A DNA stretch of 64,000 nucleotides from Candidatus Nitrosotalea okcheonensis (GTDB taxonomy: Archaea > Thermoproteota > Nitrososphaeria > Nitrososphaerales > Nitrosopumilaceae): contig NZ_LT841358.1 of assembly GCF_900177045.1 (NCBI RefSeq), forward strand, positions 327,073-391,072, given 5' to 3'. Shown here piece after piece: positions 63,157 through 64,000 of the stretch; positions within the stretch are counted from its first letter, which is position 1, and each line of letters begins with the position of its first letter. The notes below the pieces were generated by a model. That model saw only the letters and a program-made list of their open reading frames with translations. It was not told the origin of the DNA and searched no databases. The position numbers were made by a program, and so were the translations under genes.

Positions 63157-63987
63157 CTATTGCTGAGGATTAAAACTAGACTTGTCCACTAATTTTGTAG
63201 CAAATAAAATCACAATCATTGAAATCCACAAAACAACCATTGTAATCGGGCCAAATTCTGGAATTGCAGCCTTTTGCGACATGTCTATGATTGAATGTAG
63301 TGTAGAGTTGGAATCTGTTAGTGTATTGCCTATGATCACTTGCCCTGTCATCCAAGGATGTATGGTACAAAAATAATTGTAAGTTCCTGCGTTTGAAAAT
63401 GTAAATTCAAATGTCTTTCCAGACTGGATGGTTCCACTGTCAAACAACGAACCAACACTGCAGCCTTTCACCTGCACTGTTTTTTCTACTGAGAATGTGC
63501 TATGACCAATTCCTTCCAATACTACGACTTCGAACGACTTTGTCACAGGAGATACATATGCTTCATAAACCAGTCGCCTTACGTCTGCATTGGTGTTTTC
63601 TTCTGCATATGGTTGAATCTGTGCAAGCTTTGCATATGTTGTATCAGTAAGTGATGTGTGTATCATTACGATAGGATCCACCTGCCGCGTGTCGGTAGCC
63701 ACTTGAATTGTCACATGTGGTCCGTTACATAGGTTGTTTACACTTGTTATTGTGTGAGTTGTAAAATCAGAGTTCTTCCAAGTTACTGTTGTTCCAACTG
63801 GAACATCTAGCGGGTTTGGAGAAAAACAGTCATGTGTACTGACACATGCAGATCTTACACTAGTACCTGACCCTGCTTGGATGTCCACCTCCGATGCGGA
63901 CTGTCCAAATGCTTGTGTGGCAGAAATTCCAAATGTTGCAATACATAATGCAATTACACTAAAATTGATGGCAGAAAAGTAGTTCAA
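63157..63987 (-). CDS. Plastocyanin-like copper protein with PEFG-type sorting tail
   Basis: A secreted protein of 276 aa with signal peptide (~8-28). The blue-copper ligands are split: H78 in TTHTITS, then a ~95-residue insertion, then C207, H210 and M213 in YNYFCTIHPWMTG. The C-terminus has AIPEFGPITMVVLWIS (PEFG at 243-246) followed by a hydrophobic helix and short basic tail, matching the PEFG-CTERM signal processed by thaumarchaeal archaeosortase, one of which is encoded at 4.9 kb. It probably carries electrons on the cell surface. TTG start near the window edge. Confidence 0.8.
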   Translation of the reverse strand: MNYFSAINFSVIALCIATFGISATQAFGQSASEVDIQAGSGTSVRSACVSTHDCFSPNPLDVPVGTTVTWKNSDFTTHTITSVNNLCNGPHVTIQVATDTRQVDPIVMIHTSLTDTTYAKLAQIQPYAEENTNADVRRLVYEAYVSPVTKSFEVVVLEGIGHSTFSVEKTVQVKGCSVGSLFDSGTIQSGKTFEFTFSNAGTYNYFCTIHPWMTGQVIIGNTLTDSNSTLHSIIDMSQKAAIPEFGPITMVVLWISMIVILFATKLVDKSSFNPQQ

Positions 63988-64000
63988 TTCATGATTTATT

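Noticed and set aside
1-64000. Search for rRNA, CRISPR arrays or prophage genes
   Set aside because: No candidate region with the expected structure was seen.

Overview
This 64 kb window is an AT-rich archaeal chromosome segment, most likely from a nitrososphaerial (thaumarchaeal) ammonia oxidiser of the Nitrosopumilales/Nitrosotalea side. Supporting genes are archaeal-type translation and chromatin genes (aRF1, S26e, Alba, deoxyhypusine synthase), ether-lipid inositol head-group genes (inositol-1-phosphate synthase, CDP-alcohol phosphatidyltransferase), PurP, a thaumarchaeal-type archaeosortase with a PEFG-type sorting tail on a blue-copper protein, and many tiny zinc proteins typical of these archaea. 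Genus was not determined, and no rRNA, recognisable tRNA or CRISPR array was seen. Most transcripts look leaderless: a TATA-like element lies about 26 bases upstream of the start codon, which supports many GTG/TTG starts.

Layout. 1-9.3 kb: methyltransferase, secreted Met/His-rich protein, EF-Tu-like protein without a G domain, NreA repair protein and DNA polymerase IV (both ending in PCNA-binding motifs), archaeosortase overlapping a small zincin, Alba, PAC2 protein. 9.4-17.2 kb: Lrp-like sensor domain, cysS, GNAT, deoxyhypusine synthase, ino1, smc. 17.2-20.1 kb: two oligopeptide-ABC ATPases separated by an opposing gene for a secreted protein with 47-residue repeats. 20.4-27.5 kb: NusA-like KH protein, aspS, then the branched-chain operon ilvB-ilvN-leuA-leuB with a structured leader. 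27.6-31.8 kb: accessory, very AT-rich region with a frameshifted secreted protein, a HicBA toxin-antitoxin pair, VOC protein and DoxX. 31.8-43.8 kb: LsrF-like aldolase with a zinc dehydrogenase, pyrophosphatase, peroxiredoxin, pyruvoyl arginine decarboxylase, PepF, a second deoxyhypusine-synthase-like gene, lipid synthase, S26e, PfkB kinase and a NAD kinase fused to a winged helix. 43.8-51.2 kb: pyrG and a tightly coupled trpEGDCBA operon. 51.2-54.5 kb: ilvD, then a 1.28 kb mobile element that carries only tnpB. 54.6-64 kb: FN3-TM-SHOCT protein, HIT, thioredoxin, aRF1, DsbA-like protein, a divergent winged-helix/ZIP metal module with twin operators, purP, rlmN and a PEFG-tailed plastocyanin-like protein.

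How the genes work together. The window holds most of branched-chain synthesis (ilvB, ilvN, ilvD, leuA, leuB), a nearly complete tryptophan operon (no trpF seen), the start of polyamine/hypusine metabolism (arginine decarboxylase plus two DHS-family enzymes), inositol phospholipid genes, and a surface-protein system (archaeosortase plus a PEFG-tailed substrate).

The strongest unusual signal is at 53204-54496. An intact tnpB sits between 24-bp inverted repeats that begin GGTTCTGT/GGTCCTGT, and these are bracketed exactly by an 8-bp direct repeat CTAGATAA. This is the anatomy of a DDE (IS6-like) transposon rather than of IS200/IS605. Other notable signals are paired TTAG-N6-CTAA operators in the wHTH/ZIP intergenic region, a GC-rich hairpin RNA candidate downstream of pepF, and a two-hairpin leader in front of ilvB.
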